From a bacterium (GTDB lineage: Bacteria > Arandabacterota > Arandabacteria > Arandabacterales > JALGWA01): DNA of 11,353 bases. Under the pieces are notes generated by a model, which saw nothing but the letters and a program-made list of their open reading frames with translations, had not been told where the DNA came from and ran no database searches. A program made the position numbers and the translations under genes. This document shows positions 1 to 7,790 of the stretch, piece after piece. The first letter of the stretch is position 1. Each line of letters begins with the position of its first letter. The stretch spans positions 1 through 11,353 of the forward strand of contig JALGWA010000050.1 of assembly GCA_025774425.1 (NCBI GenBank). Direction: 5' to 3'.

Positions 1-185
1 TCATGAGAACCGCCTACCTCTATCCCGGGCAGGAGGCCTGGGCCGGGACGGCGCGCTACAGGGCGGGAGTCGAGTGCGAAAGCGCGGGGCTCACCGAAGG
101 GGCGAGGCTCATATACGAGGAGAACGTCGCGGTTTTCGGCCGCGAATCAACCTGGGGCGCGGCTTCGTACGAGAGGCTCACCTAG
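1..185 (+). CDS. C-terminal end of an unrecognised upstream protein (partial)
   Basis: An open frame runs in from the left edge (complete codons from base 3) and stops with TAG at 183-185, leaving about 60 visible residues that end in YERLT. The ATG at 3-5 has no room for a ribosome binding site, so it is more likely an internal Met of a longer protein. Almost all codons end in G or C, as in the genes downstream, which supports real coding. The tail is rich in Ala, Gly, Glu and Tyr and has no transmembrane segment or motif that I recognise. It stops 17 nt before the uvrA start on the same strand, so it is probably co-transcribed with uvrA. No function can be given. Confidence 0.55.
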   Translation, partial: MRTAYLYPGQEAWAGTARYRAGVECESAGLTEGARLIYEENVAVFGRESTWGAASYERLT

Positions 186-191
186 TTGGCC

Positions 192-199
192 GGGGGGGG
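192..199 (+). promoter_or_regulatory. Poly-G ribosome binding region of uvrA
   Basis: A run of eight G lies three bases before the uvrA ATG (203). It is the only purine-rich stretch at the right distance to pair with the pyrimidine-rich end of 16S rRNA, so it probably serves as the Shine-Dalgarno. The exact pairing register, and so the spacing, is ambiguous. Confidence 0.4.
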
Positions 200-202
200 C
201 TG

Positions 203-3064
203 ATGCCGGGTGGTTACATCGTCGTCAAGGGCGCCCGTGAGCACAATCTCAAGTCGATAGACGTCAGGATTCCGCGCGACAAGATCACGGTGATCACGGG
301 CCTGAGTGGTTCGGGCAAGTCATCGCTCGCCTTCGATACCATATACGCCGAGGGCCAGCGCAGGTACGTCGAATCACTTTCGACTTATGCGCACCAGTTC
401 CTCGGGCAGATGGAGAAGCCGGATGTCGACTACATCGAAGGCCTGTCCCCGGCGATAAGCATCGAGCAGCGTACGGCTGGAACCAACCCGCGGTCTACGG
501 TCGGCACGATCACGGAAGTCTACGACTACATGCGCCTGCTCTTCGCGCGTGTAGGCGTGCCGCATTGTCCCGCATGCGGCAGGGAGATAACGCGCCAGAC
601 GCCGGATGCGATGGTCGACAGGCTGCTCGAGCTGGAAGAGGGCACGCCCGTCCACATCATGGCGCCCCTGGTGCGCGGGAGGAAGGGACATCACCGCGCG
701 ATCATCGAGAAGGCGCGGAAACAGGGTTTCGTCCGGGCAAGGGTGGACGGGAGGATCGTCGATCTCGACCGCAGGATGACTCTCGCGCGCCACAAGAAGC
801 ACACTATCGAAGTCGTCGTCGACAGGCTCAGGGTGGGGCCGGATCTGCGCTGGCGCCTGGCCGACTCCATAGAGACGGCGCTCAAGGCGGGGGGCGGCGT
901 GGTCAACGTTCTCGTCGGGCGCGGCAAGGAGATCGTGATGAGCCGCCGTTTCGCGTGCATCGACTGCGGCGTCAGTTTCCCCGAGATCTCCCCGAGGATG
1001 TTCTCCTTCAACAGCCCCTACGGAGCGTGCCGGACATGCGACGGCATAGGCAGGCGGCTCGAGGTGGACCCCGCTCTCGTCGTGCCCGACCCCTCGATCT
1101 CCTTGAGGGACGGGGCGGTGGCGCCCTGGGGCAGGAAGCGCGACAACATGACGTGGTCGATGGTGGAGGCGGTGGCGGAGCGCTACGGCATCGACCTGGA
1201 CGAGCCCTTCGGCCGGCTGAGCACGGCCCGGCAAAGAGTGCTCCTCCGCGGAACCGGCGACGAGGAGGTGGAATTCCGTCTCGGGCGCGGCCGAAGGGGC
1301 CGCACGTACGCCTCGCCTTTCGAGGGCGTGATACCGAACCTCGAAAGGCGTTTCCTCGGGACCTCGTCCGACGAGGTGAGAGCCTGGATAGGCCGCTTCA
1401 TGGCGATGAGGCCGTGTCCGGCCTGCGGCGGGGCCCGCCTGAGGCCTGAGAGCCTCGCCGTCGAGGTCGGCGGCAGGTCCATCGCGGAAGTCGCGGCGCT
1501 TTCGGTGAGGGCCGGCCTGGAGTTCTTCGGGGGACTCCGCTTCGAGGGCAGGGCCGATACGGTCGCGACGCCGATCCTCAAGGAGATCATGGACCGCTTG
1601 AAGTTCATGCAGGACGTCGGCCTCTCCTACCTCACTCTGGACCGCCGGGCCTCGACCCTCGCAGGGGGGGAGTCCCAGCGGATCAGGATCGCCACCCAGA
1701 TAGGTTCGAGCCTGGTCGGGGTTCTCTACGTCCTCGACGAGCCCAGCATCGGCCTCCACATGCGCGACAACAGGCGGCTCCTGGGCACGCTGAGGCGGCT
1801 GCGGGGGATGGGCAACACCGTGATCGTCGTCGAGCATGACAGGGACACCATATCGGCCGCGGACTACGTCATCGACCTGGGCCCGGGCGCCGGCAAGGAC
1901 GGCGGGCGCGTCGTCGCCGCCGGCAGTCCCGAGGAGATCACGAGGAACCCGGTCTCGCTCACCGGGCAGTACTTAAAGGGCGCAAGGAGGATCCCCACTC
2001 CCGACCGCCGCAGGCGGGGAAACGGCGAGCGCCTCGTCATAAGGGGAGCGCGGCAGCACAACCTCAAGAACATCGACGTCGCCATAGAACTGGGCACGTT
2101 CACTTGCGTGACCGGTGTTTCGGGCTCGGGCAAGAGCACCCTGGTAAACGAGATACTCTACCGCGCCCTCGCCCGGCGCTTCTACTCGGCGAGGACGGAG
2201 CCCGGCGAGCATGACGCAATCGAGGGAGTCGAGCACATAGACAAGGTCATCGCCATCGACCAGTCGCCGATCGGGAGGACGCCGCGGTCCAACCCGGCGA
2301 CCTACACCGGGGCTTTCACCCCCATACGCGAGGTCTTCAGCCGGGTGCCGGAGGCGAGGGTGCGGGGCTATGCGCCGGGGAGGTTCAGTTTCAACGTCAA
2401 GGGCGGGCGCTGCGAGGCGTGCCGCGGTGACGGCGTGATGAAGATCGAAATGCACTTCCTGCCGGACGTGTACGTGAGGTGCGACGTCTGCAAGGGCAAG
2501 CGCTACGACCGCGAGACCCTGGAGATCCGCTACCGGGGCAGGAACATCGCCGACGTGCTCGCCATGACCGTAGCCGAGGCCAGGGAGTTCTTCGAGAACA
2601 TCCCGGCCGTGAAGAAGAAGCTGGACACCCTCTACGCCGTCGGTCTCGGCTACATAGAGCTCGGCCAACGCGCGACCACGCTCTCCGGCGGCGAGGCGCA
2701 GCGCGTGAAACTCTCCAAGGAGCTTTCGAAGACCAGTACAGGCAACACGCTGTACATACTTGACGAGCCGACGACCGGGCTCCACTTCGAGGACACACTG
2801 ATGCTGCTCGGAGTGCTCAACCGGCTCGTCGACATGGGGAACACGGTCGTCATCATAGAGCACAATCCCGACTGCATCAAGGTGGCCGACCGCGTGATAG
2901 ACCTCGGACCCGAAGGCGGGGACGAAGGCGGCCGTGTCGTCGCCGCGGGGACGCCGGAGGAGGTGGCGCGGTGCAGGGACTCATATACAGGCAGGGTATT
3001 GAGGCGCATATTCCGCGGCGAGGCGAGGACCTATCGACTTGAAAAACGGAAGGCGGCGGGTTAG
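203..3064 (+). CDS. uvrA: Excinuclease ABC subunit A (UvrA)
   Basis: UvrA is the damage-sensing ATPase of nucleotide excision repair; as a dimer it loads UvrB onto damaged DNA in the cytoplasm. The 953-residue product is close to the usual length of about 940. The first ATPase half has Walker [10 protein letters not shown] (33-41), a zinc module C252/C255/C276/C279 (CX2C-X20-CX2C), signature LAGGE (486-490) and Walker B LYVLDEP (508-514). The second half has Walker [10 protein letters not shown] (638-646), a zinc module C737/C740/C760/C763 (CX2C-X19-CX2C), signature LSGGE (827-831) and Walker B YILDEP (851-856). Extra CPxCG knuckles occur near 122-126 and 405-409. The frame is open 43 codons further upstream, but the ATG at 203 gives the family-typical N-terminus ([11 protein letters not shown]) and follows a G-rich site. 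The first signature has Ala where Ser is usual. gcvT starts about 30 nt downstream. Confidence 0.97.
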   Translation: MPGGYIVVKGAREHNLKSIDVRIPRDKITVITGLSGSGKSSLAFDTIYAEGQRRYVESLSTYAHQFLGQMEKPDVDYIEGLSPAISIEQRTAGTNPRSTVGTITEVYDYMRLLFARVGVPHCPACGREITRQTPDAMVDRLLELEEGTPVHIMAPLVRGRKGHHRAIIEKARKQGFVRARVDGRIVDLDRRMTLARHKKHTIEVVVDRLRVGPDLRWRLADSIETALKAGGGVVNVLVGRGKEIVMSRRFACIDCGVSFPEISPRMFSFNSPYGACRTCDGIGRRLEVDPALVVPDPSISLRDGAVAPWGRKRDNMTWSMVEAVAERYGIDLDEPFGRLSTARQRVLLRGTGDEEVEFRLGRGRRGRTYASPFEGVIPNLERRFLGTSSDEVRAWIGRFMAMRPCPACGGARLRPESLAVEVGGRSIAEVAALSVRAGLEFFGGLRFEGRADTVATPILKEIMDRLKFMQDVGLSYLTLDRRASTLAGGESQRIRIATQIGSSLVGVLYVLDEPSIGLHMRDNRRLLGTLRRLRGMGNTVIVVEHDRDTISAADYVIDLGPGAGKDGGRVVAAGSPEEITRNPVSLTGQYLKGARRIPTPDRRRRGNGERLVIRGARQHNLKNIDVAIELGTFTCVTGVSGSGKSTLVNEILYRALARRFYSARTEPGEHDAIEGVEHIDKVIAIDQSPIGRTPRSNPATYTGAFTPIREVFSRVPEARVRGYAPGRFSFNVKGGRCEACRGDGVMKIEMHFLPDVYVRCDVCKGKRYDRETLEIRYRGRNIADVLAMTVAEAREFFENIPAVKKKLDTLYAVGLGYIELGQRATTLSGGEAQRVKLSKELSKTSTGNTLYILDEPTTGLHFEDTLMLLGVLNRLVDMGNTVVIIEHNPDCIKVADRVIDLGPEGGDEGGRVVAAGTPEEVARCRDSYTGRVLRRIFRGEARTYRLEKRKAAG

Positions 3065-3081
3065 TATTCCGTAGTCCAGTC

Positions 3082-3087
3082 GGGAGG
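3082..3087 (+). promoter_or_regulatory. Shine-Dalgarno that decides the gcvT start
   Basis: GGGAGG lies one base before an ATG (3089) but seven bases before an in-frame TTG (3095). A one-base spacer is too short for normal initiation, while seven is optimal, so the site favours the TTG. The whole uvrA-gcvT gap is about 30 nt and cannot hold a promoter or a glycine riboswitch. Confidence 0.6.
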
Positions 3088-3094
3088 AATGCAG

Positions 3095-4183
3095 TTGAAT
3101 CCAAGGAAAACACCTCTGTACGACGAGCACGTCGGACTCGGCGCGAAGATGGTCGAGTTCGCCGGCTTCCGGATGCCGATACAGTACGGCGGCATAGTCG
3201 ATGAACACCGCGCGGTCAGAGAAAACGTCGGCGTCTTCGATGTCTCGCACATGGGCGAGTTCACCGTCTCCGGGGACGGAGCCCCGGACTACCTCAACTC
3301 GGTCACGACCAACGACGTCTCGGCGCTCGAACCCTACCAGGCGCAGTACAGCGCCATCCTGAACGAGGGCGGGGGCGTCATCGACGACCTCGTGGTCTAC
3401 AGGAGGGCGACGGACTATCTGCTGGTCGTCAACGCGGCCAACACGGCCAGGGACTTCGAATGGCTGAGTGGACGGCTCGAGGGCGGCGTCCGGATAGAGA
3501 ACGTATCCGACGCCGTCGGGCAGATCGCCGTGCAGGGTCCCGAGGCGGAGCGCGTCGTCGCGCCTCTCGCCGACGGAGACGTTTCGGGTCTTGGCTACTA
3601 TCACTCGATGGACTCCGGGATCGCCGGGGTGCCTTGCTTCGTCTCGAGGACGGGCTACACGGGCGAGGACGGCTTCGAAATATACACGGAAGCGGCGCGG
3701 GCGCCGGAGATCTGGAGGGCCGTCCTCGAAAGCGCCGCCCGGCCCGTTCCGTGCGGGCTCGGCGCGAGGGATACGCTGAGGCTGGAGATGGCCTTCCGGC
3801 TCCACGGCAGCGACATGGACGAGACGACGACGCCGCTCGAGGCGGGCCTGGCCTGGATCGTCAAGATGGACAAGGGGGATTTCGTCGGCCGCGAGGCGCT
3901 CGCCAGGCAGAAGCGGGAAGGTCTCAAGAGAAGACTAGTAGGGCTCAAGACGGAGGGGAGACGCTTCCCCAGGCCGGGGTTCAAGGTGTACGCGGGGAGC
4001 GAGGAGACCGGGGTGGTCACGAGCGGCGGCTTCTCGCCGACACTCGGATGCGGGATCGCCCTTGCCTATGTTGCGGCGCGGCACGCCGGCAAGGGAGCGG
4101 ATTTCAGCATAGAGATAAGGGGGGAAAGGGTAAGAGCGGAATACGTGAAAGGTCCCTTCTACAAGGGGGCCTCGCACAAGTAG
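3095..4183 (+). CDS. gcvT: Glycine cleavage system T-protein (aminomethyltransferase)
   Basis: GcvT takes the aminomethyl group from the lipoyl arm of H-protein and, with tetrahydrofolate, forms 5,10-methylene-THF and ammonia. The product (about 362 residues) has the usual family length and landmarks: the N-terminus KTPLYDEHVGLGAKMVEF, the segment GGVIDDLVVYR with the conserved acidic pair near the folate site, GYTGEDGFEIY, GLGARDTLRLEM, and TPLEAGLAWIVKMDK. The C-terminal beta-barrel domain includes GGFSPTLGCGIALAYV. I prefer the TTG start at 3095 because its GGGAGG is 7 nt upstream; the ATG at 3089 would add only two residues (Met-Gln) but lies one base from that site. It is the first gene of the gcv cluster, and gcvH follows after 24 nt. 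There is no sign of damage. Confidence 0.95.
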   Translation: MNPRKTPLYDEHVGLGAKMVEFAGFRMPIQYGGIVDEHRAVRENVGVFDVSHMGEFTVSGDGAPDYLNSVTTNDVSALEPYQAQYSAILNEGGGVIDDLVVYRRATDYLLVVNAANTARDFEWLSGRLEGGVRIENVSDAVGQIAVQGPEAERVVAPLADGDVSGLGYYHSMDSGIAGVPCFVSRTGYTGEDGFEIYTEAARAPEIWRAVLESAARPVPCGLGARDTLRLEMAFRLHGSDMDETTTPLEAGLAWIVKMDKGDFVGREALARQKREGLKRRLVGLKTEGRRFPRPGFKVYAGSEETGVVTSGGFSPTLGCGIALAYVAARHAGKGADFSIEIRGERVRAEYVKGPFYKGASHK

Positions 4184-4194
4184 GATTCGGCCGG

Positions 4195-4201
4195 AAAGGA
4201 G
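4195..4201 (+). promoter_or_regulatory. Ribosome binding site of gcvH
   Basis: AAAGGAG ends six bases before the ATG at 4208. It is one of the best Shine-Dalgarno matches in the window, and it suits a carrier protein that is needed in excess over the enzyme subunits. Confidence 0.7.
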
Positions 4202-4207
4202 CAGTCG

Positions 4208-4588
4208 ATGCAAGTGCCGGAGGAACTCCTTTATACCAAGGATCATGAGTGGGTCAGGGTCGACGGCGACATCGCCACCGTCGGCATCACGGATTACGCT
4301 CAGGACCAGCTGGGCGACATCGTCTATGTCGAGCTTCCCGAGGTCGGCGCCAGGATGACGGCCTCGACGCCCCTGGGGACCGTCGAAGCCGTCAAGGCGG
4401 TCAGCGACATCATCTGCCCCGTCTCGGGTGAGGTCACGGAGGTCAACGGCGACGTCGCCGCCTCTCCCGAGAAGATAAAGGAATCACCTTACGGCGACGG
4501 ATGGATGGTCAAGATCAAGATGAGCGACACGAGCGAGCTCGACGGGCTCCTCAAGGCCGCCGACTACAAGGGGATGATCGCCGGATGA
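4208..4588 (+). CDS. gcvH: Glycine cleavage system H-protein (lipoyl carrier)
   Basis: H-protein carries the lipoyl arm that shuttles the aminomethyl intermediate between the P-, T- and L-proteins. The 126-residue product has the normal length. Family features in order: YTKDHEWVRVDGD, the GITDYAQDQLGDIVYVELP core, and the lipoylation site EAVKAVSDI with K63 as the modified lysine (codon 4394-4396), followed by the SGEV turn of the lipoyl domain and a C-terminal half with SPYGDGWMVKIK. The start is set by AAAGGAG six bases upstream. The TGA stop overlaps the gcvPA ATG (ATGA at 4585-4588), which indicates translational coupling. Lipoylation needs LipA/LipB or LplA, and reoxidation needs dihydrolipoyl dehydrogenase; none of these is in the window. 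Confidence 0.97.
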   Translation: MQVPEELLYTKDHEWVRVDGDIATVGITDYAQDQLGDIVYVELPEVGARMTASTPLGTVEAVKAVSDIICPVSGEVTEVNGDVAASPEKIKESPYGDGWMVKIKMSDTSELDGLLKAADYKGMIAG

Positions 4589-5949
4589 GTGGAGCGGGTT
4601 ACTTCCCCAACACCGACGCCGACAGGGACGAGATGCTCCGGGCGGCCGGCGCCCGGAGGTTCGAGGACCTGCTGGACGACATACCCGAGGAGATCCGCAT
4701 GGACGGTTCCCTCGCTCTGGACCCGGCGCTCTCGGAGTTCGAGGCCTGCAGGTTGCTGGCCCGCCTGGCGGGCCTCAACGCATCGTCGGACAAGTACGCA
4801 TGCTACATGGGCGCGGGCTCCTACGACCACTACGTTCCCGGCATCGTCACGGAGATCGCGTCGCGCCCCGAATTCTCGACGGCCTACACCCCGTACCAGG
4901 CGGAGATAAGCCAGGGCACCCTTCAGGCGATATACGAGTTCCAGTCGCTCATCGCGAGGATGACCGGGATGGAGATCTCGAACGCTTCGCTTTACGACGG
5001 CGCGACTGCGATGGCCGAGGCTGTTCTCATGGCGCTTTCGATCTCCGGAAAGACCAAGGTCGTCGCGAGCGGCTGCATCAATCCCATGCGCATGGCCGTG
5101 GTCGAGACCTATCTGGGCGGCGGGGACGCGGCCGTGGTCACCACGGGCAGAGAGGACGGCCTCACCCGGGCGGAGGAGGTCGCCTCCCTCATCGACGACG
5201 AGACCGGCTGCGTCATCGTCGAGAATCCCAACTTCTTCGGCGTCGTGGAGGATCTGGAAGCGATCGGGCGGGCCGCGAAGGAGAGGGGCGTCGTCTTCGT
5301 GGTATCGGTCGATCCGGTTTCGCTGGGGATTCTCGCCCCGCCATCGGCCTTCGGCGCCGACATCGTGGTGGGGGAGGGCCAGGGGCTCGGGAACCCCATG
5401 AACTACGGCGGACCCAACCTGGGATTCATGGCGACGACGAGGAAGTACATGAGGAGGCTTCCCGGCAGGATAGTCGGGAGGACGGTCGACGCCGACGGCG
5501 GACCGTGTTTCTGCCTGACGCTCCAGACCAGGGAGCAGCACATAAGGCGCGCGCGCGCGACGTCGAACATCTGCACGAACCAGGCGCTGAACGCGCTCTG
5601 CGCAACCGTGTATCTGTCCTGGCTCGGCGAGAGGGGCCTCAGGGAACTCGGGGAGACCTGTCTCTCGCTGGCCTCGTATGCGGCGCGCCGGCTCGAGGCA
5701 GGGGGAGTCAGGCGGCGCTTCACCGGGCCCTTCTTCCGGGAGTTCGTGGTCGACCTCACGGTCGACGCCGAGGAGTTCGTCCGAAGCGCGCTCGAGCAAG
5801 GCATACTGGCGGGCGTGCCGCTCGGGAGGTTCTATCCCGACCTCGGCGACTGCCTGCTCGTGGCCTTGACGGAGAAGAGGACCGTCGAGGAGATCGACGC
5901 TCTCGTCTCCCTGGTGGAGAGGGCCGCGGGGGGAGGCGCAGACGCATGA
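4585..5949 (+). CDS. gcvPA: Glycine dehydrogenase (decarboxylating) subunit 1, P-protein alpha
   Basis: This is the N-terminal half of the P-protein, which with GcvPB forms the pyridoxal-phosphate enzyme that decarboxylates glycine and passes the aminomethyl group to H-protein. The 454-residue product matches the length of separate GcvPA subunits. It opens with the family-typical FPNTDADRDEML, then has DIPEEIRM, the conserved YMGAGSYDHYVP, TPYQAEISQGTLQ, NASLYDGATAMAEA, and GEGQGLGNPMNYGGPNLGF near residues 260-280. This subunit lacks the PLP lysine, as expected. The ATG at 4585 is chosen over in-frame upstream ATGs because those lie inside gcvH and because it forms an ATGA overlap with the gcvH stop. 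An AAGGGG upstream is somewhat distant, so initiation probably depends on ribosomes finishing gcvH. The gene overlaps gcvPB by 4 nt. Confidence 0.96.
   Translation: MSGAGYFPNTDADRDEMLRAAGARRFEDLLDDIPEEIRMDGSLALDPALSEFEACRLLARLAGLNASSDKYACYMGAGSYDHYVPGIVTEIASRPEFSTAYTPYQAEISQGTLQAIYEFQSLIARMTGMEISNASLYDGATAMAEAVLMALSISGKTKVVASGCINPMRMAVVETYLGGGDAAVVTTGREDGLTRAEEVASLIDDETGCVIVENPNFFGVVEDLEAIGRAAKERGVVFVVSVDPVSLGILAPPSAFGADIVVGEGQGLGNPMNYGGPNLGFMATTRKYMRRLPGRIVGRTVDADGGPCFCLTLQTREQHIRRARATSNICTNQALNALCATVYLSWLGERGLRELGETCLSLASYAARRLEAGGVRRRFTGPFFREFVVDLTVDAEEFVRSALEQGILAGVPLGRFYPDLGDCLLVALTEKRTVEEIDALVSLVERAAGGGADA
5928..5936 (+). promoter_or_regulatory. Ribosome binding site of gcvPB inside gcvPA
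   Basis: A G-rich GGGGGGAGG ends nine bases before the gcvPB ATG (5946) and lies within the last codons of gcvPA. It fixes the gcvPB start, although the gcvPB frame stays open for hundreds of codons further upstream. Confidence 0.55.
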
Positions 5950-7388
5950 TTCCGGGAACGACCATGCTGGACAGGAGCGAGCCGGGCAAGCGGGCCTGTT
6001 CCCTGCCGCGGCCGGACGTCGAGACGGTCGACCCCGCGCGGGTGTTCCCCGCCGGGCTGCTGAGGGACGGTCCCGTGGGCCTTCCCGAGGTTTCGGAGCC
6101 GGAGATAGCCAGGCACTTCGTGAATCTCTCGGTGCTCAATCACCATGTCGACAGGGACTTTTATCCCCTCGGCTCATGCACGATGAAGTACAATCCCAAG
6201 GCGGGGGGCCGGGCCTCGGGGCTCCCGGGCTTCTCGGACCTGCACCCGATGGCGCCGGATGAGGCGGCGCAGGGCGCACTCGCCGTGATACACGGGCTGG
6301 GCAGGCAGCTTTGCGAGATCACGGGCATGGACGATGTCACCATGGCTCCGGCCGCGGGCGCCCACGGCGAGCTGACTGGAATGCTCATGGTGCGCGCATA
6401 CCACGCCGCGCAGGGTGCGGGAAGGAAGAAGGTGCTGATTCCCGATTCGGCGCACGGCACCAACCCCGCGAGCGTCACGGTCGCGGGCTACGAGGCGGTC
6501 GAGGTTCCTTCAGGCGCCGACGGCCGCATCGACCCGGCCGTCGTGGGGGATTTCATGGACGATGAGGTCGCGGCGATAATGATCACCAATCCCAACACGC
6601 TCGGCCTCTTCGAGACGCACATATGCGAAGTCGCCGACGTCGTGCACGCCGGCGGCGGCCTGGTCTACATGGACGGGGCCAACATGAACGCCCTGCTGGG
6701 CATATCCCGGCCGGGGGACTTCGGCGTGGACGTCATGCATCTGAACCTCCACAAGACCTTCTCGACTCCCCACGGGGGCGGCGGGCCCGGTTCCGGCCCC
6801 GTTCTCGTCAAGGAGCGCCTCGTGCCCTTCCTGCCGGTACCCTATGTATGCGAGCGGGACGGTGTCTACCGGCTGTCCTGGGACCGCCCCGAGTCGGTGG
6901 GCAGGGTGCACACTTTCTACGGCAACTTCGCCGTCATGGTCAGGGCGTACTGCTACGTGCTGATGATGGGCCCCGAAGGCATGAGGCGCGTCGCCGAGGA
7001 CGCCTTGATCAACGCAAACTATCTGCTGGCGAGGATAAAGGACCGCTTCGACGTGCCGTACGGAGACCGGTGTAAGCACGAGTTCGTCGCGTCGGGCAAG
7101 GCGTTCCGGCCGAAGGGCGTCCGCACGAATGACATCGCCAAACGGCTCATGGATTACGGCTTCCATCCGCCGACGGTTTACTTTCCGCTGATCGTCGAGG
7201 AAGCTTTGATGATAGAACCGACCGAGACGGAGTCGAAGGCCGCCCTCGACGGTTTCGCCGACGCGCTGATCAGGATATGTGAGGAGATTGAGACCGACCC
7301 CGGCCTCGTCCTCGGCGCGCCGCATGACGCGCCCGTGCGCAGGGTGGACGAGGCGGAGGCGGCGAGGAACCTGGATGTCGCACAGTGA
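5946..7388 (+). CDS. gcvPB: Glycine dehydrogenase (decarboxylating) subunit 2, P-protein beta
   Basis: This is the catalytic PLP-binding half of the split P-protein. The 480-residue product has the usual GcvPB length. Landmarks: an N-terminal Arg/Pro-rich segment ending SLPRPDV; FYPLGSCTMKYNPK at 72-85; APAAGAHGELTGM; DSAHGTNPASV; NPNTLGLFE; and NLHKTFSTPHGGGGPG, in which K270 is the PLP Schiff-base lysine followed by the glycine-rich loop. The C-terminus has KHEFVASG and YFPLIVEEALMIEPTETES, as in the family. The frame is open back to about 4800 through gcvPA, but the ATG at 5946 forms an ATGA overlap with the gcvPA stop and has a Shine-Dalgarno nine bases upstream. The last 14 bases overlap the start of the next gene, tying the conserved-unknown block to this operon. 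Confidence 0.97.
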   Translation: MIPGTTMLDRSEPGKRACSLPRPDVETVDPARVFPAGLLRDGPVGLPEVSEPEIARHFVNLSVLNHHVDRDFYPLGSCTMKYNPKAGGRASGLPGFSDLHPMAPDEAAQGALAVIHGLGRQLCEITGMDDVTMAPAAGAHGELTGMLMVRAYHAAQGAGRKKVLIPDSAHGTNPASVTVAGYEAVEVPSGADGRIDPAVVGDFMDDEVAAIMITNPNTLGLFETHICEVADVVHAGGGLVYMDGANMNALLGISRPGDFGVDVMHLNLHKTFSTPHGGGGPGSGPVLVKERLVPFLPVPYVCERDGVYRLSWDRPESVGRVHTFYGNFAVMVRAYCYVLMMGPEGMRRVAEDALINANYLLARIKDRFDVPYGDRCKHEFVASGKAFRPKGVRTNDIAKRLMDYGFHPPTVYFPLIVEEALMIEPTETESKAALDGFADALIRICEEIETDPGLVLGAPHDAPVRRVDEAEAARNLDVAQ

Positions 7389-7790
7389 CGATGACCGCGG
7401 CGGGGACGACGTCCTCGAGTGGAGCGTCTTCCCGTTCAAGGAGAACCTCATGCGCTCGGCCGCGGTCGTGGCCGTGATCGCGGCGGCTGGGACCGTCGTC
7501 TACGCGGCCTTCAGGGATCCGTTCCTCGCCGTGCTGGCCGTGGCCTTGCTGGCGGCGTCGCTCTTCAGTTACTTCACGAGAACGACGTACAGGCTCGGGC
7601 GAAGAGGTGGTCTTACTTCAAGAGATATCACGCCGACGCGAAGGGAATCACGCTTTCGCCTTTCGAGAAGAAGACAAGGCTGGAGCCGTTCCGTTCGATA
7701 AGGCTGCTTTACGGGAGCGAGAGAGATGAAGTGGTGGCCTTTGTCGCGAAGAAGCTCGATGGAGCAACCGGCTCCGGGAGCGGCTGCTGA
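7375..7790 (+). pseudogene. Two-helix membrane protein of unknown function, frame broken near 7600
   Basis: Two overlapping frames together encode one protein. The first runs from the ATG at 7375 (GAGG at 7364-7367, 7 nt upstream) and gives an acidic N-terminus, EWSVFPFKEN at 15-24, two hydrophobic helices (about 28-46 and 49-67), then RTTYRLG at 69-75. It then drifts into Arg-rich noise before TAA at 7699-7701. The second frame carries a sensible continuation from about 7602 to TGA at 7788-7790: KRWSYFKRYHADAKG, ITLSPFEKKTRLEPFR and VVAFVAKKL. The pattern (YRL, then W-x2-F-x2-Y, then LSPF..-RLE-F, then EVV-FV) resembles small conserved membrane proteins with a cytoplasmic PH-like domain; that match is from memory and tentative. 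Reconnecting the frames needs a loss of 3n+1 bases at about 7597-7604. The cause may be a real deletion, a pseudogene or a base-calling error. It overlaps gcvPB by 14 nt and the next gene by about 32 nt. Confidence 0.6.

Noticed and set aside
74..202. A 43-codon N-terminal extension of UvrA from an ATG at 74
   Set aside because: It overlaps the end of the upstream frame, is Arg/Gly-rich, and is absent from the usual UvrA N-terminus, which fits the ATG at 203.
374..1837. A 487-codon minus-strand open frame inside uvrA
   Set aside because: It is antisense to a fully conserved UvrA region, and its translation has the His/Arg/Pro-rich composition of a shadow frame.
3065..3094. A possible glycine riboswitch before gcvT
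   Set aside because: The gap is only about 30 nt, far too short for the tandem or single glycine aptamer, and no conserved aptamer pattern was seen in the end of uvrA.
5549..5560. An alternating GC run (GCGCGCGCGC) in gcvPA
   Set aside because: It encodes ordinary Arg-Ala-Arg-Ala codons within a conserved segment and shows no sign of being a functional repeat.
4800..5945. A long upstream extension of gcvPB that would give an 862-residue protein
   Set aside because: The extension lies in the wrong frame of gcvPA and is low-complexity Arg/Gly/His sequence; the ATG at 5946 has a good binding site and gives the normal GcvPB length.
7590..7620. Programmed -1 ribosomal frameshifting as the explanation for the broken membrane-protein gene
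   Set aside because: No slippery heptamer (X XXY YYZ or A-rich run), no internal Shine-Dalgarno-like stimulator and no clear downstream hairpin are seen at the switch; a deletion or sequence error is simpler.
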